A stretch of 64,000 bases of DNA from Ascoidea rubescens DSM 1968 (Eukaryota > Ascomycota > Saccharomycetes > Ascoideales > Ascoideaceae): contig NW_017962930.1 of assembly GCF_001661345.1 (NCBI RefSeq), positions 1-64,000 on the forward strand, given 5' to 3'. Positions 51,075-61,200 of this stretch are shown in pieces. Each line of letters starts with the position of its first letter. Position 1 is the stretch's first letter. The notes beneath the pieces are model-generated. The model made no database searches and had not been told where the DNA came from. It worked only from the letters and a program-made list of their open reading frames with translations. A program made the position numbers and the translations under genes.

Positions 51075-52670
51075 ATGTCAGTAGCACAAGAGATATCGGT
51101 TTTATCTGCTGTAGAGTCAGCATTGTCTTCTAGCGATGTGTTGGATTTGAAGTTGTGTTTGAGAGATCTTTCCAGTTTATTGAAAGGCTTAACGACGACC
51201 AAAAAAGAAACATTATTTAAATCATCCAAGACATGGAAGATATTTACTTTGATACTTGAAAAAAATATAATAAATGATTTTCAAAATACTGGTAACCATC
51301 AAATTAACAAGAAAACTGCAGAAACAGAGGATTTTGAAGTGATAAATCTCAAATTGAGGATCCTCAGAGGAGTTCTAATCTTGATACGAAACTCAATGGT
51401 TACTATCTGCAACGATGATTTTATTTCCAAAAAGGTGATTGATTTAATTTCTTTGCATTTAATAGTGCATAGCCAACTTTTTTCTATCTTGAATTGTATT
51501 GAAGTTGATTTGAGCAATCAAGTACAGATAAATTTTTTAGTTTCCCTGCTTCAATTATTGGCAAATATTTCTGGTAATCCAATTGATGCAATAGGAGTTT
51601 CATCAAATGAGAAAGAAGAAAACAAAAATATTTTAATCATTAAAAACTTATTTAAACTAACAGAGAATTATGGTTTTATTTTTGAAAATCCTCAAATATT
51701 GTCCCCATTTTTGATATATTTGAATAACTTTTTTGCTGATAACTCATCAAAATTAACAAAACAAGATGAGAACATAAACAAAATAGTTGGATATTTACTT
51801 AATTATAAAAAATCAAATCACTTGTTAAATTTTTTGTTTGTTTTGGTATCAAAGTTTTTTGATTTAACTACTGAGAAAAATGATGAAGACTTGATTATAT
51901 TGTCAATCTTAAAAAAAATCATTATTCATGAGGGATTTTCAAAAGTTTTAAGCAATTTGGACGGTTTGAGTGCTCAAGAAAAAGCCGAAAATGAGAAAAA
52001 TATTTTAGCTTTATTTGAGATGATCCAGATAATAATTGAGACTTATTCTCATAGATCGCTAATTCAATTTGATTTAGTCATCGTTTTAACACTTTTAACC
52101 GATTTATTTGGTTCTTGTTTAGATGAAACCATTCGATATTTTGATAAAAATGATAATATTAAAATTAAGATATTATATCATAAATTATTAATGGTTTTAC
52201 AACAATTATCCAATCTTTTAGTATCATTTGATTTCTCAGTGAAATATGTTAATAACTATAAAATTTTCAATAAATTAATTAAATTTCTTCAAATTTTGCA
52301 TAAGAATATCAAACCAAAGTCAAAGATTAGTCTAGAGGAAATAAATTCAGTTAAAAATAATTTAAAAAATATCAGTTCAATTCAAGAAAAGATTCCAAAA
52401 TTTAACTATGATGAAATCACTAAATATGAAAATTTTCCTCAGATAAAATCATTAATAGTTGACTTGATAACAATGTTAATTGTTGATAATTTTGATAACC
52501 AAGAAGCACTAAGAAATGAGCACGGTTTAGAGATATTATTGGAAAATTGCATAATTGATGAATATAATCCGTTTATTAAAGAAAGAGTTATAATTTGTTT
52601 AAAAGTGTCGTTAAAAGACAACCAAAAAAACCAAAATTTTATAAGAAAAATTGAAAAAATAGCTAACTGA
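51075..52670 (+). CDS. CTR86: Ataxin-10 family protein (Ctr86)
   Basis: This 531-aa, all-helical (armadillo-like) protein has the C-terminal ataxin-10 signature at about residues 440-525: FPQIKSLIVDLITMLIVDN, EALRNEHGLEILLENCIIDEYNPFIKER in part, then CLKVSLKDNQKNQNFI. The yeast member Ctr86 is essential but of undefined function; animal ataxin-10 is linked to cytokinesis and the spinocerebellar ataxia type 10 locus. No signal or membrane segments. It converges on the REC114 candidate, with 55 bp between stops. Confidence 0.85.
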   Translation: MSVAQEISVLSAVESALSSSDVLDLKLCLRDLSSLLKGLTTTKKETLFKSSKTWKIFTLILEKNIINDFQNTGNHQINKKTAETEDFEVINLKLRILRGVLILIRNSMVTICNDDFISKKVIDLISLHLIVHSQLFSILNCIEVDLSNQVQINFLVSLLQLLANISGNPIDAIGVSSNEKEENKNILIIKNLFKLTENYGFIFENPQILSPFLIYLNNFFADNSSKLTKQDENINKIVGYLLNYKKSNHLLNFLFVLVSKFFDLTTEKNDEDLIILSILKKIIIHEGFSKVLSNLDGLSAQEKAENEKNILALFEMIQIIIETYSHRSLIQFDLVIVLTLLTDLFGSCLDETIRYFDKNDNIKIKILYHKLLMVLQQLSNLLVSFDFSVKYVNNYKIFNKLIKFLQILHKNIKPKSKISLEEINSVKNNLKNISSIQEKIPKFNYDEITKYENFPQIKSLIVDLITMLIVDNFDNQEALRNEHGLEILLENCIIDEYNPFIKERVIICLKVSLKDNQKNQNFIRKIEKIAN

Positions 52671-52725
52671 TTAGCTAAAATAAATAAACGAGTAAATGAA
52701 TAATTAATTGATGAGATAATTAGGT

Positions 52726-53924
52726 TTAAGTTTCCTTTTGATTTCTATCAATATTAATACATAACTTTAGAATCATTTTTTCAACATTTTCAGAAAATTC
52801 TCTGAAACCAGGATCCTCCAATTTTTCTTTGAGTAATTTTGCAAAAGAAAGTTCATCTTGAATTTGATATTGTTTATCAAATGGTGAATTTGAATTTGAA
52901 TTTGAATTTGAATTTAAATTTTGGAAATTTTGGAAATATTTTGATTTGTGATTTTGAATAGTACTCGAGAAATTATCATTGAGAAGACTTATTTCAGGAT
53001 TTTGAGAATTAAAGGACTGTTTGAGATTTTGATTATGAGATTTAATACTGATTTGATTTATGGTTTTTTTGTCATTTATCTGTGGAGATAACTGATTTGG
53101 AAAATTATAACCATTGGAGTTTTTGAAATTAATTATGTGTGATATATCATTGTTATTAACTGGATTGAAGTTTTTTTGATTTGATTGCGTATTTGTTTGA
53201 TCGATATAATTATAATTTTGGTTCATTTGAAATTGAGATTGAGAATTGGGCTCAAAATTTTTATCTTTACTAAAAATTGTGGGCTCTTCATTCAAATCAT
53301 GAATAAAAAAATTGTTTGCCTTTAGTAAATATTCAGCTTTTTTATAATCTTCTTTTGAATTGAACACCACTTGAAATTTTTTTGTAAAGATGTTAAATTT
53401 TTTGTCAAAAGAAAGATACTTAAAGCCAATAATCAAATTTTTAACAAGGACAACAATTGGAGGTTGGGATTTATTTGCAAAACATTGAAATTTCAAATAT
53501 AGCTGCTGTAGATCGATCTCTTGCTGCAATATTCATTGTAAAAAAGTAAAGTAGTACATAGTTGATTTGAATTAGTTAGTTATAAACAGACTTTCATTTA
53601 AGCGCTGATAGAAAATCGGCACTGAATTGAATCACAAAAGTGTTAACAAACCAATACAGCAGATTTCCAAAGAACTTTGATCTTCAATTGAGGTGCCTTT
53701 GAATGAGAGTTGTTCTTTTCGCTATTGATGGCTGCATAGTCGACTAAAGGAATAAAGTCCAAAGTGATATCAGTGCGATAAGGGTAGTGGGCAAACACAC
53801 TGTTTGCTGGACTTGCTGAATTTGCTGTCGAAGCGCCAAACAAACCTGAAGGCGTAGGAGTTTCGTCTTCAGAGTAGGAATACTTCTTGATAGGAATACT
53901 AAGAACATTCGAAAAAGAGGCCAT
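52726..53924 (-). CDS. REC114: Probable Rec114 meiotic recombination protein, split by one intron
   Basis: Exon 1 is 53924-53658 and exon 2 is 53523-52726, 354 aa in all (an alternative 5' splice site would add two residues). Exon 1 opens MASFSNVLSIPIKKYSYSED; the IKKYS motif and its position recall Rec114. Across the junction the fold looks like the Rec114 PH-like domain: strands such as TDITLDFIPLVDY, LKIKVLWKSA and VVLVKNLIIGFKYL, then FQVVFNSKEDYKKAEYLLKAN. A long Asn/Gln/Ser-rich linker follows, then a C-terminal helix pair ELSFAKLLKEKLEDPGFREF like the Rec114 tail that binds Mei4. Rec114 activates Spo11 double-strand breaks in meiosis. Exon 2 has no usable ATG of its own, and exon 1 stops 12 codons-bases after the splice site, which supports one split gene. 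Family identity is inferred, not certain. Confidence 0.55.
53524..53657 (-). other. Predicted REC114 intron (about 134 nt) with weak 5' splice site
   Basis: The 3' splice site is TTGCAG ending at 53524. A TAACTAAC branch-like sequence lies about 50 nt before it with a T-rich tract between. The 5' site is GTATTG at 53657 or GTTTGT at 53651; neither is the usual GTATGT, and both keep phase 0. Confidence 0.5.
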
Positions 53925-54094
53925 TACCAAAACAATTGATTGAAAGTGATTATCAGCGTATATACAAATGGATATGTAATGAAAGTAATATACAAGTTAT
54001 TTACAAGGCTGTCTTTTATATTTGGTCGGAAGATGCACAAAATATTGAACAGGCTTTGCTCGACCAATCTCTATGTCTATCTCTATGTCTGTCT

Positions 54095-57000
54095 CTATTT
54101 TGGAACATTAATACAATTAGGAACACTGAATCTGTCATCAACTGGTGTTTTTGCACCCATCCTTTTATTCTTTCGACTAATATTTTCCTTTGTGACAAGA
54201 ATCCACTCATCAAGGAAGTTCATCATATCCTTGAGCAAGTAAAAGCCTTCTTTTCGTGAAAAGTCATAACAGACTAAAAGAAGCTTTAGAAATGCTTTGA
54301 ATGAATTGATTGTTATTGAAATCTCCTTGAGTAAGTTTTGAAGCTTTTCATAGTCTTTTAACAAACTTGGATCGAAACTATGGTCTTTTAACCCACTTGA
54401 CTGGAAACTACAGTCAATGGTCAGTCTTCTCAGTCTAGCACTAATCACCAATTCACAAAATAATCTGGTTCCCTTTGCTTTCTTTTTGAACCTGTGAAAC
54501 TGCTCTTGTCTATAAAGCATGCTATTCAGGTCAATCACTCGTGGGTTATGTTGTCCAAATTGTTCCAAAAAATCTTCATAGAGTGGAATTTTTATTTTTT
54601 GCATTATGGAGAGAATGCTTCTGTTATTTCCATATTCTTGAACTAACATATCATTTAAAGTTTCCAAAAAAAACTTATAAACATTTCTTTTAATTTCTTT
54701 TATAAAAGTATAATCTGTAGAGATGCACAAATTATATTTATTTTCTTCAGTAATCCTTTTATTATAAAACAACTCTTCATTATCTAGATTGTTGAATTTT
54801 ATAATTTCTTTAAATAGGTTTCTTAATTTTTCAAACTCAAGCTTTTTTATAAAGATTTTCATCAATAAAATATAATATGCATTAATATTTGCTTGTTCAT
54901 TCATTGACATATCTGTTCTTTTCAATAAAAATTTGCCTTTTTTATTACCATTATTTTTCAATAAGTCCAATAAAATCTCTTCAGCTTTTTCAATTTGATT
55001 ATGAAAAAAAAATAACCGGGCATAACGAATATAACCCACAAATTCCAAATGTGCTGAATTTCTTTCAAAAGTAGTATAAAGCTCATTTATAACATCATCT
55101 TTTGCACTGTAACGATTTCCATAAAAGTTTTTTCGCAAGCCCCAAAATTCATCTCTCGCTACTCTCTTTATTAAAGATGCACTAGACTGAACCCTGCGTT
55201 CTCGAGATAATATGAGACACATTCTTGATCTGAATCTCCTCATATTAAAAATTTCCAATTTTGAGTCAATATAATTTCTACGCATCTTCTTAAAAAACGT
55301 CCGATATCTTGACCGAATTGCTTCTCTTTCCCAATCTTTCATCTTTCTATTTAAACGGATTCCTGTCTGGTACATTCGATTTTGTATTGCTGACCTTGTA
55401 TCAATTGGACAGTTTACCCTTTCTGTATTAAACCGGTTAAGTGTCATTATTTTACCAAAAATCGCCCTGTTAGTACTTTCTTGAAACAATGCAAAATCAA
55501 GTTGTTCTAAATTTTTTTCATTATTAAGATATTTTAATTTTTTCATTAATTTGATCACTTTAAAAGCAGACTTGGATCTGTTTATGGCAAGCAAGGCTTT
55601 CATGGTAAGCAACAATCTTTTAAAGGAAGGTAAATCAGTTGCCCTTAATGTTTTAATTTGACTTGAGGCAGTTGTCTGAGGTGGAGCAAAAAAACTTGTA
55701 TCTAGTTCATCATTGTATTTTGTTTCTCTAAATGAACGTATAAGAGAGTTGTTATAATAAATGGCCGATTTCTTTTTAAATAGAGAAGTTTTGCTTTGAG
55801 TAAAAGTTTGTTTTCTTAATTTTCTTTCATATTTATTAATCTCGTAAGAGGATATAAAGCTTTTATTTTTCCTTCTTAATCTTGCAAAGAATTCCAACAA
55901 ACGAGTAGTGATTAGATAAGCTAAAGTAGGATAAGATCTAATAAAAGCTTGGTATAAACCGACAAGAACCTCGAAATCGAAATTTGGAACGTTAGATTTC
56001 ATAAAGTAATAATCGAAAATATCCGAAGTTAATGTCAAGGGATGATGATGTATTAAATTTGGGTTTATGTTTGTTTTTATGTTAGTTGAATTTTTTAGAA
56101 AGGTAAGATAACCAGAAAAATTTGAGGTGTTTCTGAAATAATAGGATATGTAAACTAGGAATTTTTTAGAAAAGTAGATTTGATCTTTTTTGAATAAATT
56201 TAGAATTCTTTGGATATTTTCGAATTCTAGTCGATCAACAAAACATAATAGAATATCAGCTAAAAAGTGGTTTAATTCTACGGGGGAATATCTTGGGATT
56301 ATTACCTTGTTGTTGTTGTCATTTTGATTGTGTTGATTGGTTTTGTTGTTGCTGCTGTTGTTGTTGTTATTTTTATTTTTATTTTGTTTAGTATTTTTGG
56401 CATTTTGAGAAAAGACATTGGCTAATTTTTTTTGATTTTTCTTTTGGATTAATTTCCATTCATCGGTGGACATGAAATTTTCCCAAATATTTGCTCTTAT
56501 AGAGAGGACTTTTTCCCAAAAATCATATTCTTTATTATTGTAGGTGGATAGTTGATCTTGAGTTAAATCATATCTTAATTGGTTAAATTTTGGAGAATTT
56601 CTGAAAAAAGAAGTGAGTTTGAATTTTAGCAATTCAGTTTTATAAATTGCTTGATCGACTGGAGAGGGCATTAAATTTAAAAATATGTCGTTCAATTCAG
56701 ATAATTTAGATAACCTTTCTGATTCTAGGTCATTGGGAATATCAGCCGACTCAAAATCTTGGTTTTTATCATTGAGGCGAGAATAATTTTGAAAATAGTT
56801 ATAAAGTAGAGCAAAAGTAGAGGGACTGAAGTGATTATTAAGTGGTTGCATAATGTTAATTAAGCGAAAGAAACGTCTGAAATTTGGGGATAGTTTCAAG
56901 AATTTAAAAATGAGAGCATAATTATTGTGGACTGATAATTTTGAGTAAGCTTTGAAAACCTTTTGAGATATATCTTTGATGGAGTTTTGAGGAGAAAAGT

Positions 57001-58045
57001 CAGGAGGAAAATTCGACCTATTTTTTTTTATATAAAGATTGATATCTCTTTTAAGTTTATTGGTTTTAGCCGAAATGAAAGAGTTGTTTGACTTTAAGAA
57101 GACGGCATAAAAGGTGATAAAAGTGTTTGGATTTCTTAGAATTAGAAAGGAATCTAAGCAATAGTAGATGATAGTTGAGTCTAGATCTTCGAAATTTAAT
57201 TTTGAGTACAAGGAGAATAAAACGTTTGAGATATAGTCGTAATCCTCAACGTTGTAAAAGGCTTTAATGGATATAGACAAGACATCGATGTTGTGAGCAA
57301 TGTATGGAAAAGCTGAATAAGCGGTATATAGATTAACAATTAGCCGGTATTTTTTCTTTTGATTCAAAACCGAGATTAGGTGCAAATAGTCTTCAAGCCG
57401 CAAGAGCTGATTTTGAGTCTGAAGCTTTGATATTATGGATTTAACCGGAACCGAAAACATATTTTTCTTCATTAAGAGTTTATAATGAGCATACTTTAAA
57501 GGGACAGGACCACTGTATTTGTTAAGGAACTTTTTCAGAGAAAGATATTTTCGATTGTCTATAGCAGCATATTTAGCTCTAACTTGTTCTGCACAAATTT
57601 TGAAGATTCTGGCACGTACTTTGGCTTCATGCTCAGCATGTCTTTCAGCATCTTCTGCGGAGATTCTTCTGACTATTCTGGTAGGATTTTTGTAGTATTT
57701 GTTTGTGACTTTGAAGTAACTTTTTTTTATTGACGAAGCACTATTATCGAAATTGTCGGAATTTTCCATCAGACGTTTTCGTTCGAGAATAGCCCTTCGA
57801 GCAAGACAATTGATTTCATCTTTAATCTGTTGCTCGCGAGCAATTTTTTTGGAGGCCGAGACCGCCAACTCTGCAGATTTAGCAGCAAGCGTGGCAGCTT
57901 TGAGAGGAGGAAGATCGTAGGTAGGGTCGCTGAAGAAAGGGTTGTGGTTGAAGAAAGAGTGGGAGGCAGAGGAGGTGGAAAAGCAGGGAAAGTGGAAGCT
58001 GGAAGCAGGGCGCACCAACCTGGAGGCAGAGCAAGCAGAGTACAT
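54095..58045 (-). CDS. Very large predicted mitochondrial protein, PPR-like helical repeats
   Basis: This 1,316-aa protein opens with a clear mitochondrial presequence (about residues 1-30; Ser, Arg, Ala, Phe-rich, no acidic residue). Basic and helical sequence follows. Pairs of amphipathic helices at about 210-320 (for example LEDYLHLISVLNQKKKYRLIV) look like degenerate pentatricopeptide repeats of yeast mitochondrial RNA factors. A poly-Asn/Lys insertion lies near 555-580. The C-terminal half is Arg/Lys/Phe-rich. I do not recognise a specific orthologue; Pet309-, Cbp1- or Aep-like translational activators are comparable in style but shorter. It sits upstream of the REC114 candidate in tandem and divergent from LMO1. 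Confidence 0.7.
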   Translation of the reverse strand: MYSACSASRLVRPASSFHFPCFSTSSASHSFFNHNPFFSDPTYDLPPLKAATLAAKSAELAVSASKKIAREQQIKDEINCLARRAILERKRLMENSDNFDNSASSIKKSYFKVTNKYYKNPTRIVRRISAEDAERHAEHEAKVRARIFKICAEQVRAKYAAIDNRKYLSLKKFLNKYSGPVPLKYAHYKLLMKKNMFSVPVKSIISKLQTQNQLLRLEDYLHLISVLNQKKKYRLIVNLYTAYSAFPYIAHNIDVLSISIKAFYNVEDYDYISNVLFSLYSKLNFEDLDSTIIYYCLDSFLILRNPNTFITFYAVFLKSNNSFISAKTNKLKRDINLYIKKNRSNFPPDFSPQNSIKDISQKVFKAYSKLSVHNNYALIFKFLKLSPNFRRFFRLINIMQPLNNHFSPSTFALLYNYFQNYSRLNDKNQDFESADIPNDLESERLSKLSELNDIFLNLMPSPVDQAIYKTELLKFKLTSFFRNSPKFNQLRYDLTQDQLSTYNNKEYDFWEKVLSIRANIWENFMSTDEWKLIQKKNQKKLANVFSQNAKNTKQNKNKNNNNNSSNNKTNQHNQNDNNNKVIIPRYSPVELNHFLADILLCFVDRLEFENIQRILNLFKKDQIYFSKKFLVYISYYFRNTSNFSGYLTFLKNSTNIKTNINPNLIHHHPLTLTSDIFDYYFMKSNVPNFDFEVLVGLYQAFIRSYPTLAYLITTRLLEFFARLRRKNKSFISSYEINKYERKLRKQTFTQSKTSLFKKKSAIYYNNSLIRSFRETKYNDELDTSFFAPPQTTASSQIKTLRATDLPSFKRLLLTMKALLAINRSKSAFKVIKLMKKLKYLNNEKNLEQLDFALFQESTNRAIFGKIMTLNRFNTERVNCPIDTRSAIQNRMYQTGIRLNRKMKDWEREAIRSRYRTFFKKMRRNYIDSKLEIFNMRRFRSRMCLILSRERRVQSSASLIKRVARDEFWGLRKNFYGNRYSAKDDVINELYTTFERNSAHLEFVGYIRYARLFFFHNQIEKAEEILLDLLKNNGNKKGKFLLKRTDMSMNEQANINAYYILLMKIFIKKLEFEKLRNLFKEIIKFNNLDNEELFYNKRITEENKYNLCISTDYTFIKEIKRNVYKFFLETLNDMLVQEYGNNRSILSIMQKIKIPLYEDFLEQFGQHNPRVIDLNSMLYRQEQFHRFKKKAKGTRLFCELVISARLRRLTIDCSFQSSGLKDHSFDPSLLKDYEKLQNLLKEISITINSFKAFLKLLLVCYDFSRKEGFYLLKDMMNFLDEWILVTKENISRKNKRMGAKTPVDDRFSVPNCINVPK

Positions 58046-58279
58046 TAGACAGTTAGCACATAGGGAAGGACGGGCGTGAGGGTGGCGGCATAGACAGCAC
58101 AGGCAGCAGGCGCAGAAGTAGCAGCAGAAGCAGCGGCAGCAGCAGAAGCAGGAGAAGCACCGACAGCACGCCGAAGTAGCTCCCGACGCGGGGCTACCCG
58201 GCTGTCACGTGAGCGCGCAGACGCTGTTGTTAGCGTGAGGATTCGTGGTGCGTGTGGTGTCTGTGCTGCCTGTGCTGCC
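58046..58279. promoter_or_regulatory. Divergent promoter of the mitochondrial protein gene and LMO1
   Basis: The 234 bp are GC-rich. About 90 bp (58083-58175) consist of GCAGCAG/GAAGCAG/GACAGCA units, followed by CACGTG at 58206-58211. TGTGCTGCC repeats precede the LMO1 ATG. Confidence 0.55.
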
Positions 58280-61200
58280 ATGTCGCTCTACTCCGCCAAC
58301 TTGAGCAAGATCCAGAAGTACGTCGAATCCTTCCTCTCCACTGCCTCTGGTCCCCGACACAGCTTCCATCACGCAGGCCTAGATTACGTGCGCGACGCCG
58401 GCTCGCTCGACCCCAGCACCACCAGCACCAGAAGCCTCTCCCGACACCATTCCCTCGAGCCCCTAGGTCTTGCTGTCTCTAGTGACTTGCTCTCTGACGC
58501 TTCCTCCCAGACCTTTGTGGCCCAGCAGTTGGATCCCAAAACCTCCTTTATCATCCTCAACCAGTTGGTCACCATCATCAACACAGACATCCCCTTTTTC
58601 GACTCCAACAACACCCTTTCCAACCCAGCCTCAGATATCATCTCCAATTCCAATGACCCAAACTCCTCCAATAGCCCCAATGGCTCCAACGATGCCAGTA
58701 TCTTGAACAACTTGAACGATATAATCACAAGCGACCAGCTCAATTCCATACTCATTCTCTCCAAATCTCTCCCACTAATCAATTCTTCCTCCGATTTAGT
58801 CAATTTATTCAATTACCAATTTTTCAATACCCTATTCCACTTTCTAGCCAATTTGTTATTCAAAATCTCCTCGGTTAAATTCTCAATCAATTCAATTGCC
58901 TATAGATTGTACATTTCAATTATAAAAATCTTCAATTTTTTCCTAAATGGCTCTTTATTTCCCAGTGAGATTAACCACAAAAAGAGCAATACTGCAGACA
59001 GCAACATTTCCATAAATATCGGTACCAAAAATAAGAATAATAATCGCAATCTTAATACCATAGATACAGACATCAATACAGGCACTGGTACTGACGCCGA
59101 TACGGATACAGATACGGATACAGATACGGATACCGGCCCAGACCCAGAAACTGACGCTGACAATACAAAGATTATCAATAAAGACCTTATCAATTCCACA
59201 AACGCCACCATCAATATTGACAACATTGATAACGACGACGATAACGACTCGTCTCTTTACAACCCGCTAGTCTTAAACTTATCCTGTGTCGAAAATGATA
59301 ATACTGATTTCATTAACAATGACTTGATCAACAATTCTTTCATAAACGATGACGATTACTCCCTAGAAAATTACGATTCATTAATTGATAACTATAATTC
59401 TCCAACTGATAAATCAAATTATTTGCCTTCTATATCTTCGAATTCAATCTCAAACTCCATATCAAACTCAAATTTATATTATAATTATAATTATTATCAA
59501 AATAATAGTCATAACAATAACAATAACAATAACAATAACAATAACAATAACAATAACAATAACAATAACAATAACAATAACAATAATCAATCTAATAATA
59601 ATATTACCAATAACATTAATAACATTAATAACATCAATAATAGCATTAGTCATGTTATTAGTAATAATAATAGTAGTAATAACAATAATGACCTGAACTC
59701 AATTTCAATCAATAACGAACAAAACCTATTTGATTCAAATTTATTTGATTCAATCATAAACAATTATTCCTTTATAAGATTCATCTCAATTAATTTGATA
59801 TCCTCCAATGACAACGACTTTATAAAGGAATCAATCAACTTTATCATATTAATCTTTCAAAAATCTTTCAAAAACTTCCCCATTGTATCTGTATTTCTCT
59901 ATCAAAAAATTAAAGAAAACAATCTATTATCCTCTTTAAATTCAATCAAAAATTATTACTTTTCCTCTTTAAATAATATCACAATCAAAATTAACAGTCC
60001 TGATAATAGCCCGAGCCCTAAAGTAAATAGCCCTAAAATCACAAACCCTAACAACACCGTTTTAATTCATCACAACTCAAATGATACTCTCAATCAATTT
60101 AATAACATCAACTCTTATAACTATAACCAGTTTTCCGATATCACCAATAACGACTTGAAAAATTTAGATAATGATTCCAAAAAATTAAACTACTTTTACA
60201 AATCCATCTTCGATCCTGCGATTTTAGAACTAATAGATCAATTTCATGACACTTTTAATTCAATAATCAATTTGTTAAATAATCTCAAAATTAATCCCCA
60301 AATTAAATTACATTCTCATTATATAAACTCTTTGTTAAATTTAATCAAATCTTATTCTTTTAAAATTAAAAATCTTTCAAGCAACTACTATATATCAAAC
60401 TCTTCAAATAATGGTAATAATGGTAATACTAATAATAACAATGCTAACGAAAATAACTCGAAAGATAATTCATCTCTTTCAAATTTATTCAAACCAAATC
60501 AAAAGTTACTCCTGGACTCCGAAACCTATCTAAATTCTGGCTTTACCTCAAATCCAATTGACTTTTTATCACAAAATTATTCTTTTCTCCAACTAATTAA
60601 TGCTATTTTGTTTTTAAATAACCCTAATGATAATTTCAAAAAATTATTCTCTCAACATTTAATTTTTGCAAGTGACAAGTTAGATAAACATTTTTTCCCC
60701 ATTTGTAGATTTGCTTTAGACTTATCTCTACTTTTAAATAATTATGTTTTCCATACTAATGCCACTGTTAATAATAATAATAAAAATGATAATAAAAATG
60801 ATAATAAAAATGATAATAAAAATGATAATAAAAATGATAATAAAAATAATAAAAATAATAAAAATAATAAAAATAAAAATGAAAATAATCTTTCAACTTT
60901 TAATTTTTTTAATACTTTAGATACTTTGCAATCTTTTAAAAACTTAAAAAACTACTCAAAATATTGGGACGAATTCTTCCAAATATCCATTGTTAATGCA
61001 TTCAATTACTGGGAAAGTTCAAATGCTTGTAATGACGATATTGATAAAATACTAGAATTATTAGTATTAGGTTTCAAAGAAATTGATTCCATATTATCAA
61101 GATCACACTCTATTAGAGATTCAGCGTTAAACTATAGCCCAGTGTCCAGAAGAAAAATTCAAATTAAAAGAATAATTCAAATTTTATCAAGATTTAACTA

